This document shows, piece by piece, positions 6,402 to 6,565 of a stretch of DNA of 6,565 nt. The notes under the pieces are model-generated. The model did no database searches and was not told the DNA's origin. It saw nothing but the letters and a program-made list of their open reading frames with translations. Location: contig JAPWUT010000099.1 in the NCBI GenBank assembly GCA_028275425.1, forward strand, positions 1 to 6,565. Reading direction: 5' to 3'. The stretch's first letter is position 1, and each line of letters opens with the position of its first letter. Position numbers and translations under genes: made by a program. The stretch comes from Anaerolineae bacterium (GTDB lineage Bacteria; Chloroflexota; Anaerolineae; SpSt-600).

Positions 6402-6527
6402 CCCCCTTGGCCCATCCTCGTAGGCTGAGGGTTCACCAGCGTCCTGGGTCCCCCTCGTGGCGGGGTGACAAGAGTTAACTGCTTTCCCCTTCTTTGAAAA
6501 TTTGGGGGCACATCCCCCGAACCCCCT
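6402..6527. repeat. C-rich tandem unit, copy B (at least 126 bp, hairpin degenerate)
   Basis: This second copy directly follows copy A, offset by 136 bp, with CCCCCTTGGCCCA corresponding to CCCCCATTGCCCA. Its hairpin region has shrunk to GGGGG-CACAT-CCCCC (6504-6518) followed by CCCCC (6522-6526). Where a third copy should begin, a long G run starts instead. Confidence 0.65.
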
Positions 6528-6553
6528 GGGGGGGGGGGGGGGGGGGGGGGGGG
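6528..6553. repeat. Homopolymer run of 26 G residues
   Basis: Twenty-six consecutive G follow CCCCCT and are followed by CGGCGCCCCCGC; the last G residues plus GCCCCC (6558-6563) form a 6-bp stem with loop GGC. The run lies 12 bases from the window edge. It may be a real slippage-prone tract grown from a GGGGGC...GCCCCC repeat hairpin, or a sequencing or assembly artefact at a contig end. Bases from 6528 on should be treated as uncertain. Confidence 0.8.
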
Positions 6554-6565
6554 CGGCGCCCCCGC

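Noticed and set aside
6104..6511. Small open frames of 66 to 124 codons in the right-hand region
   Set aside because: They lie across the C-rich repeats and give Pro/Gly-rich peptides. Differences between the two repeat copies are spread evenly over codon positions, so there is no sign of selection on a protein.
6197..6527. CRISPR array or riboswitch upstream of cmk
   Set aside because: There are only two diverged direct copies with no unique spacers between short identical repeats. The cmk leader from the predicted promoter is only about 20 nt, too short for a riboswitch.

Overview
The window looks like a piece of a bacterial genome from the Chloroflexota (Anaerolineae-like). The main clue is the end of the long surface protein: it stops a few residues after VFLPLVLRN, a C-terminal signature I associate with exported Chloroflexota proteins. 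Its Kelch-like, DUF11 and CARDB-like composition fits as well. No rRNA or other strong phylogenetic marker is present, so this assignment is an inference.

Layout. Positions 3-4055 (+) hold most of one very large gene for an extracytoplasmic beta-rich protein. It is cut at the left edge: the frame is open to base 3 and the first visible residues already lie inside a Kelch-type blade. The visible order is three Kelch-like blades, a beta-sandwich-like linker domain, seven DUF11-type repeats, a CARDB-like domain and the C-terminal LPLVLR motif. Facing it on the minus strand (6116 down to 4052) is a compact cluster: cytidylate kinase (cmk), a PlsC-family acyltransferase, and a glycerophosphodiester phosphodiesterase. 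cmk and plsC overlap by 8 nt; plsC and the phosphodiesterase gene are 15 nt apart with a clean Shine-Dalgarno in the gap. The convergent genes share the 4-nt stop overlap CTAA, and an 8-bp hairpin sits exactly at that junction.

The minus-strand cluster has a good sigma70-type promoter candidate just upstream of cmk (GATAAT, 17-nt spacer, TTGCCC). The rest of the right end (about 6180-6565) has no credible gene. It holds a GTCATTGCGAGG-type interspersed repeat fragment, two diverged tandem copies of a C-rich unit of about 136 bp containing a strong GC hairpin, and a run of 26 G residues near the edge that may be an assembly artefact.

How the genes may work together: Cmk supplies CDP, hence CTP for CDP-activated lipids; the PlsC-family enzyme would acylate a lysophosphatidate-like acceptor; the phosphodiesterase would recover glycerol 3-phosphate from glycerophosphodiesters. 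This is a plausible phospholipid-supply operon, but the functional link is inferred from gene order. I see no defence system, CRISPR array, transposase or clearly new biological system. The least explained parts are the surface protein and the repeat-rich right end.
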